Positions 63,788 through 64,000 of a stretch of 64,000 nt of DNA are shown here, one piece after another. A program made the translations under genes and the position numbers. Source of the DNA: Odontesthes bonariensis (lineage: Eukaryota > Chordata > Actinopteri > Atheriniformes > Atherinopsidae); contig NC_134507.1 of the NCBI RefSeq assembly GCF_027942865.1, positions 39,776,797 through 39,840,796 on the forward strand, given 5' to 3'. The notes beneath the pieces are model-generated. The model was not told the DNA's origin, did not search any database, and saw nothing but the letters and a program-made list of their open reading frames with translations. The stretch's first letter is position 1, and each line of letters starts with the position of its first letter.

Positions 63788-64000
63788 TTATGTAATTTCT
63801 TGTGAATGGAGCTCTTCCTTCACTTCTACAGGTGAGAGGCGAGGGTGTTGAGCTCTATTCTCCGGTCGGACTCTGGGGGTTGGCCTCTGTTGCAAGGTTT
63901 TGTTAAACTTTGAGTCTCTAGGGGTTGATTGCAGAACTACATTTAAAAAGGAGACCTCATTTGGTGAATTGGAAGGGAAGACTCTGGGCTCCTCCACAGA
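63788..64000 (-). CDS. Keno copy C ORF1, C-terminal end
   Basis: Last 70 codons of ORF1 ([16 protein letters not shown] to EELHSQEIT). The rest is beyond the window. Confidence 0.85.
   Translation of the reverse strand, partial: SVEEPRVFPSNSPNEVSFLNVVLQSTPRDSKFNKTLQQRPTPRVRPENRAQHPRLSPVEVKEELHSQEIT

Larger units (their letters stand above)
61273..64000 (-). mobile_element. Keno-like LINE copy C, partial
   Basis: Minus strand: end of ORF1 (63788-64000), all of the endonuclease (62938-63738) and RT to 61273, where ORF2 is cut and joined to 5S spacer. Runs off the window on the right. Retains the YMDD region and the segments missing in A and B, so it is the reference copy for this family. Confidence 0.9.

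Overview
The window looks like nuclear DNA of a teleost fish. It is almost entirely clustered small-RNA genes (U1, U2 and U5 snRNA and 5S rRNA) and the mobile elements living in them. The fish assignment rests on the element mix: a U2-targeted LINE of the Keno/Tx1 type, an L2-type LINE with the tail found in fish, a GMR1-like Gypsy element, BEL/Pao, and fish-type hAT and TTAA MITEs. The linkage of 5S with U1, U2 and U5 has been described in flatfish. Family names come from recognised motifs, not from a search.

Layout. 1-1548: last exon of a host gene (DUF6729-like) plus 3' flank. This is the left arm of a large inverted repeat whose right arm is 46592-47967. 1551-25847: U1 snRNA array on the minus strand, 712-713 bp period, one truncated copy and 33 complete copies, the last copy split by a BEL/Pao LTR element (25848-31396); the array resumes to 32186. 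32187-35997: Gypsy remnant with integrase ahead of reverse transcriptase, its LTR carrying a MITE. 35998-40362: Keno-like LINE copy A inside the start of a U2 gene, carrying a hAT MITE. 40389-42141: a fold-back of Keno 3' end plus U2 3' halves. 42142-44820: 5S gene, inverted partial 5S, two U5 genes, a roughly 31-bp minisatellite and a TTAA MITE. 44819-46590: three U1 genes on the plus strand. 46592-49741: right arm and most of the DUF6729-like gene. 50079-50714: 5S and a U2 3' half. 50715-59975: Keno copy B, inserted in U2 with a 12-bp target duplication and itself carrying an L2-type LINE. 59976-61270: U2 5' half with promoter, U5, partial 5S, 5S. 61273-64000: Keno copy C, running off the window.

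How the parts fit. The RNA genes supply the spliceosome (U1 recognises 5' splice sites, U2 the branch point, U5 the exon ends) and the large ribosomal subunit (5S). U1, U2 and U5 share a CACCG element about 62-65 bp upstream of their starts, as expected for an snRNA promoter PSE. Every U2 gene in the window is broken by or next to a Keno insertion; U1 is present in dozens of near-identical copies, some with changes at protein-binding positions. The symmetry on several scales (U1, U5/5S, U2/Keno and the host gene all occur in both orientations) points to repeated inverted duplication, or to an assembly that folded such repeats.
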